In this document: positions 22,801 through 30,918 of the stretch, one piece after another
How positions within the stretch are numbered: position 1 is the first letter of the stretch
How the letters are laid out: every line of letters starts with the position of its first letter
Assembly (NCBI GenBank): GCA_947646735.1
Contig: CANTFK010000538.1
Location: forward strand, 1-49,962
Direction: 5' to 3'
Length of the DNA: 49,962 nucleotides
Source: Peronospora farinosa
Lineage: Eukaryota > Oomycota > Peronosporomycetes > Peronosporales > Peronosporaceae
Translations under genes and position numbers: made by a program
Notes under the pieces: generated by a model
The model's database searches: none
The model's input: the letters and a program-made list of their open reading frames with translations, nothing else
Told to the model about the DNA's origin: nothing

Positions 22801-22975
22801 GTACTTTCCGCAGCTTGGTCAGCATCGCCTTGCATATACGGATAGCGGCGGTCGTCCTAGAGTCGTACGTGCAGTCTTCATGCTGACGCTGATGATCACG
22901 TACAAGCTTCAACAAACTTTTTACATCGCTCTTATCCGCCTCTTCAACGCCTAAAGCCGTCGCGAGCGTCTCCAT
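13823..22975 (-). CDS. ATR: Serine/threonine-protein kinase ATR (PIKK family)
   Basis: One uninterrupted frame of 3050 codons. ATR (Mec1/Rad3) is the apical checkpoint kinase recruited with its partner to RPA-coated single-stranded DNA; it phosphorylates Ser/Thr-Gln sites in the nucleus. Order: a long alpha-helical HEAT-type N-terminus, a FAT region (roughly 1900-2500), the PI3K-like kinase domain (about 2650-2960) and a C-terminal FATC of about 33 residues ending MYIGWMPFL. In the kinase, the ATP-binding lysine is K2700 in LCKREKTGDLRKD. GLGDRHGENIL carries the catalytic D2860 to N2865, and VDFDCLF carries the metal-binding D2879. IVPFRLTPNI and HDPLVEW are characteristic of ATR rather than ATM or TOR. 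It is about 400 residues longer than human ATR. Its start is 138 bp from the divergent mL43 start. Confidence 0.95.
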   Translation of the reverse strand: METLATALGVEEADKSDVKSLLKLVRDHQRQHEDCTYDSRTTAAIRICKAMLTKLRKVLPMLMRPVATLPTEKAVPMLLDLCQLLTLILGGGVCPHSMTLFMESNTGTARGENSTSSGFPSYPTMSTMMFYMVSFYTNEKLRQAQRDVRKVTLQMVLFLQRNDVYGFIHFFRDTVQLLEDCFLLKESLKNRNVTTVIPTGATIVCYLDTAIHVYQDAVGPLGAKSNVTLCGCMPINDMTQLCERREQLKQMLPSIHVSSYEMVVTLQQSVIVLVDRIICQHSGMLEKDPFFDRLCQLSKLFITENNALVKSTDGTDEDSAPSNKNANETAQCTLRLLYTMLQTSVPTERRFVRLTLAFLKSSFLHKTNPQMLKACAPILELLGNTYLCLSTFATDAVWPHFELWVSENIHLVRCTDDESRNWVETIWMSVFSILRVYTRQSNSSPAASLFVNLLEYLFDIKVSNPALISSVVDGIHHILSTKEMLTKVFRSISKELVSKGLDRAANSSQCVNTTRKRKRKEMSLCRQRQPLDLNLENNTKMHDKLGQWILDLITIGSNDRKSLVAITTSLRVILPLRRYILVFLRLESFAIFRALLQRVDLILNTYAPSVTSLTSEYLDLWIILLRYFDDHELEKYRDLLNKVIESVETQEIELDKDFVVPDCWEYLAFLELYQRCPKCHDMSPSERLSEVSYDYLSSADAVLDGIFRKPTALHGPFFVYFVWSRPAMLNIDDEDSWRNALPWKVLYRAILQETSHDVAVRYYLAMSPLLAFFVVAGSLTSPKKMATCIMEAFSGKIQRIESNMVLSAITQSCAAVLCATAYGQASADRIDYRSDRKHNDVRSHLKSCQCRKITNSFQVLPIPLALFEPILCGETNSAVESMQVIKINALSSVLEHCEVDYKKDQTAMRFVEYLLTCFAGPSELARQAVLEAAVDQPRLLDAMIDPVKEGLVGLMEHLEAIMTAAEDNCNDSVVTAIMLTSGTIGCQCELQQEDRGENCMWILLRLVSLWNRFHIAHRERLAVVAYDQICRITAHHQVSWRRLCIEYPDLLYFPLVDELLETETLKLFLCTFMGGKVAPKIFLRESAPYVLPHYVVHQNEQMLHAFLDEFNGQRNDVLMADNAAVGEAPMSLTNLLLNHVDYVLKDLIIHQVQAVSNQNRLAEWEFLFKFLPENSTVRDVIMHSPLRLMSLLAWELGGPQSRMAKRAIREVANYLREDSLEVEVQNASLLQLGEGCMPRQYFLALMTDLGNRMNGTKSTGTKIRAIKSIDRLLEIFSGSSVDSGSIQSHGVVDSFVPKVMATLKIGLTERELQVHAIHAWGHFLRMLSSKALESNLSSIVVSLLPCLGHKTSAILVEGNSGSGSQSWNLESLERVKHDVCAQVISLDGVQPKCMVAAVDILRYLFIEKQTELKHAFPTIPLLPSIPELDEIYVALYEEDGDPRCRPLSDYLMNLSAYANHLDVAVREMALTQLLRCLVVRGAELEVLMQNEGSIFIDRAVASVVQSVLRVSREESHESIKLLCARCLGALGAIDSARVPLNMFYTAGGPQRGTAVTKEKVCKKMEHSTKDLACVLIETWLVKELRAAPENMDSLAFAIQELLKFLAELTADPQQSGLSLASTRNFGSSFKSRQDPNAPMPEWMKRRFERKDVLQFVEPYWSTNYSVSGSRSSRRSNESGSDRRLLASADRSLRPAQDGYSFFEKYGTSYEEWLLMWVRRLIHLSQPPERKIFWACETALATCPQISRFLLPYLFQNVLQSGRSEVGEELKKEVMAVLDGQDCGILMDDFLAAPHESDHSNDSISTGGVDFKKSIGDYFYRHDQCSQTIFSTIDELNEWVWTSEKKRLALSSSAASRQTSASGRSDLPSEIDDQEKDYLDEFLKDIPSRSLSRAAYKIKAYARAIQYFEVYLRQQEFTSAEGRDSSFEIAGPVHLSLISKNAFYLQQLYKSVDEPDALIGLASLRRFHDAYRHNGSGASLKGVTQEEGLNLTDLMHQIVDHEQLAQWEDALACYEQAIQEIQSALSSRSLPASRPDYSQLAMMQPSVQISDADAHKDPDMIKPELYSGMIGCLIQLGRLESALQHINGIVTQEPQFMATMYPFALECSWRLSRWELLSELLSAEKKNPLLHSSATSFDGSASTRLKGFDVSQLMLVRVLHSLHGGQQEEFQRHLKAARLEVMGPLAAASAESYQRAYPLLHDLHFLHEAEQGFIFLHTARQYDDLGRRSLLWNKQTPWKMRYDAMATQLKYRDPILALRRVILHEAGLRNEVSENWLLYAKLTRKEGFIRTATSAVMHAEALDNQYALIEKAKLLVSQDRMYEALQILEPVDIDASTLDFDVEDSRFCAKNLLLATNWMQESGQRQGKKVVERYQAVIRFDPTWEKGYFFLAKYYEYLLSVSHPDALTGSMGSDEVANLLVDSAFHTQLINLMKNYVLALAHGTKFVFQSLPRLLTLWFEYGEVLYAGTNGRTGNKANKVLRQIEIGLSQCTTEQKVLDDITNVVNEATESLPAYEWLVCFPQVTSRICHPNPIVVDGVKKIMFRVLTAYPTQAMWPLLGLSRSLNPQRRNRAREIISTTQQEFLSKGLKETADSFSEGMRMAEELISLAAHDPGNNQRKIHIRLSRIRTRILVPIQMALTTILPTAGLAPRDEFHVAFSPNAQIYIKAFSDKADVMMTKEKPKRIEILGTDGQLYPFLCKREKTGDLRKDARMMEFNSMINKLLQKDREGRKRKLRLRTYAVVCLNEESGLMEWVRHTKAMRQLIGQIHKTERGYIQPVRLTHEIKERYLSMQKKFANDPSAMAQYYRRKVLSLPVFTPRFHQWFYNNFADPTAWFEARLAFSRSAAVWSMVGHIVGLGDRHGENILIDCTNGECVHVDFDCLFDKGLKLAKPEIVPFRLTPNIIDAFGITGYEGVFRCVSEVTMQLLRDNKETLRSVLESFIHDPLVEWGRRGKAAQSSSGSGKSIAEISSERSKMETRLVLKAIDDRLRGIYNLGDAIRPFVSAAHRSILPETETLPLSVQGQVEKLIYEATSHENLAQMYIGWMPFL

Positions 22976-23113
22976 GGTGCACGTTCAAGTGCCGACAAGT
23001 TGATAGTGCGGCAGACCATCACTCCGACTTCAACGTACTTAAACAAGATTGTTGGTGTGGAGTGGTACACATAGCTAGCATCTAAGCCAAACAATTCAAT
23101 CGCTTGATTCTAG
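22976..23113. promoter_or_regulatory. 138 bp divergent promoter region, ATR and mL43
   Basis: The only sequence between the ATG of ATR (minus strand, 22975) and the ATG of mL43 (plus strand, 23114), so it must contain both 5' UTRs and both core promoters. No specific factor site was recognised. Confidence 0.6.
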
Positions 23114-23678
23114 ATGGCGACCAAGGGCGTATGGCAGCTCAAGCAAGTGACGATTCGTTACTGTCAACACGGTGGCAGCAGTCGGTATGCGCGGCAATTA
23201 CTGGGCGACCATCGCTTCTTGAAATTCGTAGAGGAAAACCCACAGGTGCAGTTCGAGACGGAGATCAAGGGTGCACGCCATCCAATTCTCATTGGTGACT
23301 ATGGTACGTACAGACACGGTCATAGTAGTTGGAATACTTAGACTAATTTCAAGGATCTAAACGGTGTGATTTTGTAGTGAAAAATGAACGCAAGGTGATG
23401 GATATCAAGAATCAGGACATTAAATTCATCATGAAGCAGGTGCGGCTCGAGTGCAACTGTGAAAGCTATTCAGTGAAGAATACTGATGTCGATCTCATGC
23501 TATTCATCTGTTTTTGCTGTTTATGAATTGTTGGTTGCAGCTGAATCGCCTTCGTGACTCCAGTGGCCGCAAAATGACGCACATTAAGAAACCTGTCATC
23601 TCAAAACGTCCGACCATCCAGGGAATCTGGCAGCCAGACGTTGACTTTCCCGAGTTCAAGATCAGTGATCGCGTGTAG
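23114..23678 (+). CDS. MRPL43: Mitochondrial ribosomal protein mL43 (L51/S25/CI-B8 domain), three exons
   Basis: Exons 23114-23303, 23378-23439 and 23541-23678 join to 129 residues; both introns (74 and 101 nt) are GT-AG. It is a mitochondrial large-subunit ribosomal protein (yeast MRPL51 / human MRPL43 family) with a thioredoxin-like L51/S25/CI-B8 domain. Evidence is ITIRYC-like VTIRYCQHGGSSRYAR near the start, PQVQFETEIKGARHPILIGDY, then KNERKVMDIKN. The C-terminal tail RPTIQGIWQPD matches the yeast-type RGIWSP motif. It lacks an obvious long presequence, as is common for this protein. Its 3' end converges on eIF1, 232 bp away. Confidence 0.9.
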
Positions 23679-23910
23679 AGATTCCTGCTGCGAGGACTAC
23701 AAAAATAGCAATAGCACTGGCACAGGGCCTTTTCAACAAGAAAAGCATCAACTATATTCTTATAGCCGCCGAAAGACAGAAAAACGAAGTCCTCCGCTTC
23801 GGGTCGTACCCTCTTTCTCACCAAACTCTTTGGATCATAGTCTTGCACGACGTCTTGACGCTGCTAGCTACGATAGCAAGAAAGAGACAGCGCTTGGTTT
23901 TCCAGCCAGC

Positions 23911-24344
23911 TTAAAAACCGTGCAGCACCACTTGGGCGTCCATGCAGATCTCCTGGTCCAGCAGAAACTCGCGAATGTTAGTCCGCTGGTCACCTGACAG
24001 CTGGATAATCTCGCCTAGCTCGTCGTCCTTTACAATGGCACCATTGCAGCTAAAGTTTTTCTTAAAAGCCTTAAGGATACGCGTTACATCCAAATCATCG
24101 GCCAGGCCTTGCACCGTTGTCAGGCATTTGCGGCCATTGCGCTGCTGCACTCGCACGTGCACTTTTCCTCCGCCGATGCTCGAATCGTCCTTGGCATCAG
24201 CAAAGGCGTCTGCAGTGCACGAAAAACCGTGTTAAACATATAAGCACATCTATCTACATCTTCTGACAGCAATACATCTGTAATCTCGATCCTTTCAAGC
24301 CACAGCAACGCACCGAAGGTCTGGAAGTTCTGAATATCGGCCAT
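23911..24344 (-). CDS. EIF1: Translation initiation factor eIF1 (SUI1), two exons
   Basis: Exons 24344-24314 and 24209-23911 give 109 residues; the 104 nt intron starts GTGCG and ends CTGCAG. eIF1 binds the 40S subunit near the P site and enforces start-codon selection during scanning. The N-terminus after splicing reads MADIQNFQTFDAFADA, matching the usual eIF1 opening. The SUI1 domain follows with VHVRVQQRNGRKCLTTVQG, then FSCNGAIVKDDELGEIIQL, then GDQRTNIREFL and the terminal QVVLHGF. All landmark residues (the QQRNGRK loop, CNG, GDQR) are intact. Frames upstream of 24344 on the same strand lack similarity and are taken as 5' UTR. Confidence 0.94.
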
Positions 24345-25168
24345 GTTTGCTTGCTTTTTGTATAATGTGTGGACAGTTTCTCCCTGATCGCTTTTTCTAC
24401 AATATAATTGGCTGAAAACGCGCCTGTACCCAATCACTTGGACATCATTTATGCTGCATTTCGATTGGACGAAAGACAGCTTAAAGACGCGAAAGGACTT
24501 AATGAGCGTTTTTCCGAGCGTTGTACTCATTAACTGTCATGTCGTCGCCTCGCGCGTCTCTAGCTTATGGTAACAATCTATGTGTAACACAGTGTGCAGA
24601 TTCTGGCTGGTCGTCGATGGAAAAGATGGCCGCAAGTGAAGCCGAGGATTCGAGAGCTGCAGTGTCAGCAATGTAATGTTACAGTCTGGGCGATAGATCG
24701 GCTGCAATACTACGCTTGAGATTTTCTCAGCTATTGCAATTTTTCAATGCTACCTACACAAAGATTTGTTGCTACCTTTTTGAAAAATGATGGAGGACTG
24801 TGCGTCAAATCTGGAGGTTTACGTTGCTTACTTTTCAGTTTGCATTGAATACGCTCGACTCACTTGATATATCGTGCAACAGGTACTCGTTAGCACAAAC
24901 AGCATGACAGTATATAATGTACTTGTTAACATCCGAAAAACCAAAGCGCATCAACTCACGTCGTTTTGCTCTTGTATTTGTAATCAAAGTTTATCGCACG
25001 TCCTACACCACAAACGTACAATGACAACAGGGTCACTTTCCAGTAGCAACGAGGACGCAGCAAAGATTTAACATCTTATCGCTCTGGAGACATGATCAAT
25101 CCGACACGCATCTCACTTTTATTCGCTCTTCTGACCTAGAAGTTGCTTCCTTTTCACGGTGTTCTGAC
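24345..25168. other. Intergenic, eIF1 5' side to FAM210-like 3' end
   Basis: About 820 bp. The part near 24345-24540 probably includes the eIF1 promoter and 5' UTR, and the right end the 3' UTR of the next gene. No further gene or repeat was recognised. Confidence 0.4.
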
Positions 25169-25807
25169 TTACTTAGTCTCCTCCACTTTTGCACGCGAAA
25201 AGACACGCTTAACATAAGGCAGCGTCGCTAGCGTAATGGGAAAACGGATGATCTCAAGGCACTCGTTCACGATCACTGCAATGGCAATGTTGCCATAGGT
25301 CGGGTCCAGTCTCGCCGGGTCAATGATTTTATCCAGCCCTATCTGCATGATGAAGTCAATGATACTAGTGCCTGATATAAGACCCATATCCAATGCTGCA
25401 TAGATGGATACACCCGACACAAGGTATAGTGATGTCCACCACGCGAGGAATGGCAGACCGTATTGCTGCAGTGTTCCTAAGAACTTGTTGGGTTTCTTCG
25501 CCACCTCGGCCTTCAATGCCTTGAGCTCATTTTTCAATGCTGCATTCTCCTCCATAAGATCCTGTATCTGCTGTTTCTTGCTCTTTCCACTGCTTTGAAG
25601 CTCCTCGTCGTTACTCGGGAACGAGGCGAACGAATGGGTTTGGAGACTCTTGGCAAACGAGCTCTGCTCACCAAAACGGAAGCTATAGGAAGCGGTATGA
25701 GGCAAACAAGACGATGATGGACGAATCAGACGATGTGCAAGCATTGGAGTGCGACTACACAGCACGGAAGACCGAAACAACGAACGGATGGCGGTACTCT
25801 GCAGCAT
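25169..25807 (-). CDS. FAM210-like mitochondrial membrane protein (DUF1279)
   Basis: A single-exon protein of 212 residues. Residues 1-60 are rich in Arg and Ser with few acids (MLQSTAIRSLFRSSVLCSR), consistent with a mitochondrial targeting sequence. Residues about 70-103 form a coiled coil (QQIQDLMEENAALKNELKALKAEV). The DUF1279 region follows: KFLGTLQQYGLPFLAWWTSLYLVSG is the first membrane segment, then a soluble loop with LDKIIDPARLDPTYG, then IAIAVIVNECLEIIRFPITLATLPYVKR as the second. Family members such as FAM210A sit in the mitochondrial inner membrane and affect mitochondrial translation; the exact role in oomycetes is unknown. No damage seen. Confidence 0.82.
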   Translation of the reverse strand: MLQSTAIRSLFRSSVLCSRTPMLAHRLIRPSSSCLPHTASYSFRFGEQSSFAKSLQTHSFASFPSNDEELQSSGKSKKQQIQDLMEENAALKNELKALKAEVAKKPNKFLGTLQQYGLPFLAWWTSLYLVSGVSIYAALDMGLISGTSIIDFIMQIGLDKIIDPARLDPTYGNIAIAVIVNECLEIIRFPITLATLPYVKRVFSRAKVEETK

Positions 25808-26141
25808 TATAACTTAGCTCGTCCAGTCAGTCACACCAAAAGCTATTAATTGAAATTAGTTACTATTCTGTAGCCATTGTACAACGATAATCATAGGAAA
25901 TACTATTTCGTAAGTGAAAATAGTATCTCTTATGACTATTATCTAAGAGCAAATAGTATCTCCTATGACCTTTTGGCTCTTGATACTGGCGTAAAAAATA
26001 ATATGTTTATGAGGCCAGAGTCCAATGACAGGAACAATGCACATTTATAATTGACAAAAGTATGGCAGAACAATTTTATCGGCAGGCGACATGCTGATTC
26101 TATTCGTTGGTTCTTGGAGACATCACCATATGAATTGAATG
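25808..26141. other. Intergenic with three copies of a 17 bp palindromic motif
   Basis: 334 bp between the FAM210-like start and the 3' end of the PIG-X-like gene (both minus strand). It contains the motif CATAGGAAATACTATTT (25892-25908) and two near-exact reverse copies at 25918-25934 and 25951-25967. The rest shows nothing recognisable. Confidence 0.5.
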
Positions 26142-28429
26142 CTATTGTGTTTTACGTTTCCAATTAGCATCATTGCTAGTAGTCGAACCCTGAGCTGTCT
26201 TTGCTACACCAATTGAAACCCAGAGGAGTAGTGCTGCACCCATACTCGCAAACAAAAGAGTTACGGAGCTTACAAGCCAAGCTGAGGGAAGATAGCCGAC
26301 AGGTACAGGTACGTCGATTACTGGAATAGGAGAGATCGTTGTCAGACGAAGCCAGTGGTGGTCGCCGCTTGCTGGATCTGGCAACCTCGTTAGTCCCCAG
26401 GTCTGTAAGTCACATAGTAAAGTCAGTAGCTACATGTGGTATACTCGATATGACGAAAACCTCCGCTTACCTGAAAATAGCTCTGTATAGCATCATCATT
26501 CGATGACTTCAGCTTCCTTTTGACGGAACGATCTCCACTCGGGCAGACTAGGAACAAGTCGGGAGCAATGACGGATGCATGGCGATACAAATCGGTTTCT
26601 GACGGGGCTTGATACCGAAAATGAAGTGGAAATTCTATGTGCGCTTGGTTCGTTGTTGGCCTGTTTAGAACACCAACAAAGCACGGATTTGTCAACGACA
26701 CGGGGGCTCTTTTACATCAAAAGCAATCAAGAGAGCAATCTGAACAAACATTGTAAACTCGAGACCAACAACATGTTGAGAGGATACAACCGAGGGCCGC
26801 TCGATTTCAATGTGCTTCGTGAAGGATGCAAGTTTGAGATCGCCAAAGCGCTCCATTCTCTGCAACACCACATGAGTTAACACGCATGTACGTTAGGATG
26901 CACGATTTAGCTTCTGATAGCTTCAACTTACCCGAAGCTCGTCCAAGTCGAGATACACGGTCCTAGACACTGGCACAAGCATAAGAACCGTTTTGTCGCA
27001 AGTAGTCTTACCGCAGACTTCATTATCAAGGAGCTCCACATCCATTACATACCGACGATGAAAACCTTCTCCAACGATAGCAGCCTGTATTGACGCCGCT
27101 ACTGCAGTCTTTGCAATTTGGACCTCAAACACAGATGGAGCAACTCCAGGCGCTCCGGGCTTGCCATCTCGTTGAACCCAAGCGTACTCGAGTTTGTCAA
27201 GACCCAGCTCTCGGTCAATTGACGTTACAACTAGAATGTCGCTTTTGGTCTCACGTACTGGAAGAGTGGCCACCCATGGTGCCTGCACTTTGTCCGATTG
27301 TGATACCCATACCTCCAAAATCTCTGCTTCAATCATCGCTGAAGAAACTGGACTGCGACCGAGTTTCACCACTGCTAAGCAGTGTTCGCGCTGACCCGTG
27401 TAGAAGCTTTGTTTGTTCTCCAGCACTGTACGTTCTGCCACCGACTTGAGTGAATCAACAGAACCACCGTTTGCCACACGGATCATTCTGTTGAAAAATG
27501 TAATGCTCTCATTCTTGGCCGACAACGGGAACGACGATGCGTAGCACAAACTTGATGATTTGTCTGTAGACTCGTGTAAACTCTCTTGAAGTGGGTTCCT
27601 TGCCATCCAGGAGTGGAAACCGCACAGCGACTTGGCCAAAAATCCTACAGTAATGGTCACCAATAAAGTAAACAAGCTAAGTCATAGACTGTGTTCGCCC
27701 CACTCCTCGTACACGCCACCACTGCACCTCTCGACAATTGAGGCAGGATATCTATCGAGGGTAGTACAATGTGTAAGATGTTGCGAATATTCTCCTCAAT
27801 TCGCTCATGCACCGTTTCATTGACAAAGTTCCAAGAACCTTCGTCTCTTAGCTTGGTTTGTAAATGGATACCCTCTGCATTTATCCCATCAAACCGTTGC
27901 GAATTTGTCCAGAAGCGATCGAACGTCGAACTGCGTGCGTCACGAGCCGGGACCCACACAATCTATAACAGTAAGCGTACAACTCATTCTACAGCTTAGC
28001 TATAAAGTATCAATTAGACAAGAACCCATGTTGGTCTACTACCTCAATGGTAGAAAGTAGCGGATCCAAAAGTATCTTTACACAAGAACCAACATAACGT
28101 CAGCTCATTTATACGAATAATAACAATAAAGTAGTAAAGTATTAATATACCTCTGACTCAGTATCAAATTTTGATATCAAAGGTGCCAAGAGTTCCTCCA
28201 TCTGACGCTATGACAGTTGACAAACCATCTAGAGAACGCGTCAAAGTACTCATCAAGGTAAGTAAACAATAGTATTGCAACAAGACTAGTACATACCTTC
28301 ATCAACGGATAGTGATAAAGTTGCATTTGTTTGCTGTGGCCATAGTGCATAAACTGGATCGTTCGATCCATTCACACTAAGAAGATTTACAGCAAGAAGT
28401 CCTCCTAGCAGTGGAACCCAATGTATCAT
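26142..28429 (-). CDS. PIGX: PIG-X/PBN1-like subunit of GPI mannosyltransferase I, multi-exon
   Basis: Confident exons on the minus strand are 28201-28151, 28075-28043 (33 nt), 27962-27728, 27644-26932, 26859-26750, 26660-26471 and 26402-26142. They join in frame across GT-AG introns of 68-89 nt. PIG-X stabilises PIG-M, which adds the first mannose to the GPI anchor in the ER lumen. The PIG-X domain is seen as VYLDLDELR, SVVSSQHVVGLEF and then IEFPLHFRYQAPSE. A C-terminal membrane helix (AWLVSSVTLLFASMGAALLLWVSIG) and short cytosolic tail follow. A likely first exon (28429-28297) begins MIHWVPLLGGLLAVNLL, a good signal peptide. However, its donor leaves phase 1 while the next exon reads in phase 0, so the first junction is unresolved. 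If it is wrong, the protein may start at 28201 or 28371. Confidence 0.72.
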
Positions 28430-28587
28430 TGCTATTTTGATGTTATTATTTCGGATTGAGGGAAGAATAAATAACTTCGCTCTACCTCCAACATTTAATA
28501 TACGCACTTTGTAGCTGGTGTATACTACACAATCATCCTGGTATTCACACAAAAAGTCTTCGATCCACCCCTCGCCAGACAATAATA
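28430..28587. promoter_or_regulatory. 158 bp divergent promoter region, PIG-X-like and CCT6
   Basis: Sequence between the proposed PIG-X-like signal-peptide ATG (minus) and the CCT6 ATG (plus). A shared promoter is inferred from spacing alone. Confidence 0.4.
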
Positions 28588-30413
28588 ATGAGCTACCGCG
28601 GCATGAACTCGAACGCTGAGATTGTGAGCAAATCACAGGCTCTTATGGTCAACGTAAGCGCTGCAAAAGGTCTCCAAGGTGTACTTAAATCCAATCTAGG
28701 TGCGTCTTTTCCTCTCTCTTCCTTACACCAATAGAATTATCCATCACGATGAAGGGTTTTTTATTTTACTTACATTGGTTTTATAAATAAAATACCTTGC
28801 AATATAAAATTTGTAGGACCTCGTGGAACTCTCAAGATGCTCGTAGGTGGAGCTGGACAAATTAAACTCACAAAAGATGGCAATGTATTGCTCCATGAGA
28901 TGCAGATTCAACATCCAACAGCGGCTCTAATCGCCCGTGCGGCTACTGCACAAGACGACGTGACGGGAGATGGAACGACGTCCACTGTTCTATTCATTGG
29001 GGAGCTACTGAAGCAAGCGGAACGCTTCTTGGCTGACGGTCTACACCCGCGTGTTCTGTCGGAAGGCTTTGAGCTTGCTAAAGACGAGACGTTGCGTGTG
29101 CTGGACAGCATCAAGATCACACGTGAGGATATCCTCAAAGACCGAGAACTGCTTTGTAGTGTTGCACGCACATCGATGCGCACAAAACTGGACCAGAAAC
29201 TTGCTGATCAACTAACTGAGATCATTACGGACGCTGTGCTGACGATCGCTGTGCCGGATCGTCCAATTGACCTGCACATGATCGAGATCATGCACGTACG
29301 TGACGTGTGCTTGATAAAGTGATTGTTGTTTTATCCTCGATGCTGATATGTTTACTTGTATTGATGGATATTTGACAGATGATGCATCAGAGCAGCAATG
29401 ACACCCGTCTCGTTAAGGGGCTGGTGCTTGACCACGGATCACGCCACCCGGATATGCCTACGTCACTGGAGAATTGCTACATTATGACGTGCAATGTATC
29501 GTTGGAATACGAAAAGAGTGAGGTAAACTCGGGCTTCTTCTATAACAGCGCAGACCAGCGTGAAAAGATGGTGGAAGCCGAGCGCAAGTTCACGGACGAC
29601 AAGGTCCGACAGATTATTGAGCTGAAACGCGAGGTTTGCACCGAGGAAAACAAAAAGAGTTTTGTGATTATCAACCAGAAGGGTATTGATCCTCTGTCGT
29701 TAGACATGCTGGCAAAAGAAGGTATTCTGGCCCTGCGTCGCGCCAAGCGTCGTAATATGGAACGGATAACGCTTGCCTGTGGTGGAATGCCCATCAACTC
29801 GACGGATGACATGGACGAATCCATGCTGGGTTACGCTGGCAAAGTGTACGAGCAGACTTTGGGTGAGGAGCGCTACACGTTTGTAGAGGATGTTCAGCAT
29901 CCGAAGTCTTGCACGATCCTGATCAAGGGTCCGAACGAGCACACAATTGCGCAGATCAAAGATGCGATCCGCGATGGTGTTCGCGCTGTAAACAATGCCA
30001 TTGAAGACAAGGGTGTCGTTCCGGGCGCTGCTGCCTTTGAGCTGTCTGCCCACGAGGCCCTTAACAAGTTTAAGGGCACGGTGAAGGGCCGTGCGAAGCT
30101 TGGCGTGCAGGCTTTTTCGGACGCTCTGCTCATCATCCCCAAGGTATTGGCTGAGAACTCGGGTCTCGACGTGCAGGACACTCTGATCGCTGTTCAGGAG
30201 GAGCACCAGAACTCGGGTATGCCTGTGGGTATCGACCTCTTCTCGGGCGAGCCGATGCTGCCGGAACAGGAAGGTATTTGGGACAACTACCGAGTGAAAC
30301 GTCAATTCATTCACCTCGCTACGACACTGGCTTCGCAGCTACTGCTTGTTGACGAAGTGATGCGTGCTGGCAAGCAGATGGGTGGGGGTGGTGGTATGCA
30401 GCCTGAGCAGTAA
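28588..30413 (+). CDS. CCT6: T-complex protein 1 subunit zeta (CCT6), three exons
   Basis: Exons 28588-28699, 28817-29295 and 29379-30413 give 541 residues; introns of 117 and 83 nt are GT-AG. CCT6 is one of eight subunits of the cytosolic chaperonin TRiC/CCT, which folds actin, tubulin and other proteins by ATP-driven closure. The TCP-1 signature [10 protein letters not shown] lies at 37-46, [13 protein letters not shown] follows, and the ATP-site GDGTT is at 88-92. [33 protein letters not shown] and IWDNYRVK identify the zeta subunit specifically. The C-terminal tail is Gly-rich ([11 protein letters not shown]), as in other chaperonins. Length is close to the human protein (531). The second exon ends exactly at ATC ATG CAC before GTACGT. 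Confidence 0.96.
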
Positions 30414-30918
30414 GTAGGAAAGGGGCGGATACGTACGTAGTTTGTTTCCCACACGAATGTATCTGCTCACGACTCGTTTTTGAGTCATAAGAAAACACGA
30501 AACACTAAACATTGAGGTATATAAAGTCGATCATTTCTACTCGTAGGCAGTTCATGATGATAATCAAAGACGAAATATCCTTAATGCACTCACAGCGCTG
30601 GACAGTTGCACGAACGCACAATCGCAATACATTCTCTTTCCATTGGCTACCATTCTAATCTCCAGCTATTTTTGTTATCCAATCGACTTGCAAAACATCA
30701 TTAAATCCCCACGTCAGCAATAAAAAAACACTCAACAACTTTTACCAACAGACGTCAATAGAGTTTTCAACTCATCTCTTCATCTCATTAAAAGACCTTG
30801 ACACGGTTACTTTCTAACACCTCAACCACAACGTCGTGTAACCTCTGGAAGATCGACTTAAAATAGCGTCATTAAGCTCATCGTCTACACTTTGTGACGA
30901 AGCGACTATCAAAAAATC
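30414..30918. other. Intergenic between CCT6 and FAD synthase
   Basis: About 505 bp holding the CCT6 3' UTR and the promoter of the FAD synthase gene. AT-rich; no gene or repeat recognised. Confidence 0.45.

Noticed and set aside
13798..22882. Many short frames antisense or out of frame within the ATR locus
   Set aside because: The ATR frame is continuous over 9.15 kb and has all kinase motifs; none of the others shows a conserved domain.
24120..24530. Upstream extension of the eIF1 frame starting MSTTLGKTLIKS
   Set aside because: eIF1 in other species starts with the MADIQN-type sequence at 24344; the extension reads through the intron and has no similarity.
29540..30314. Long antisense frames over CCT6 (up to 204 codons)
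   Set aside because: They lie entirely against the conserved chaperonin coding sequence and have no domain; an expected effect of high-GC third positions.
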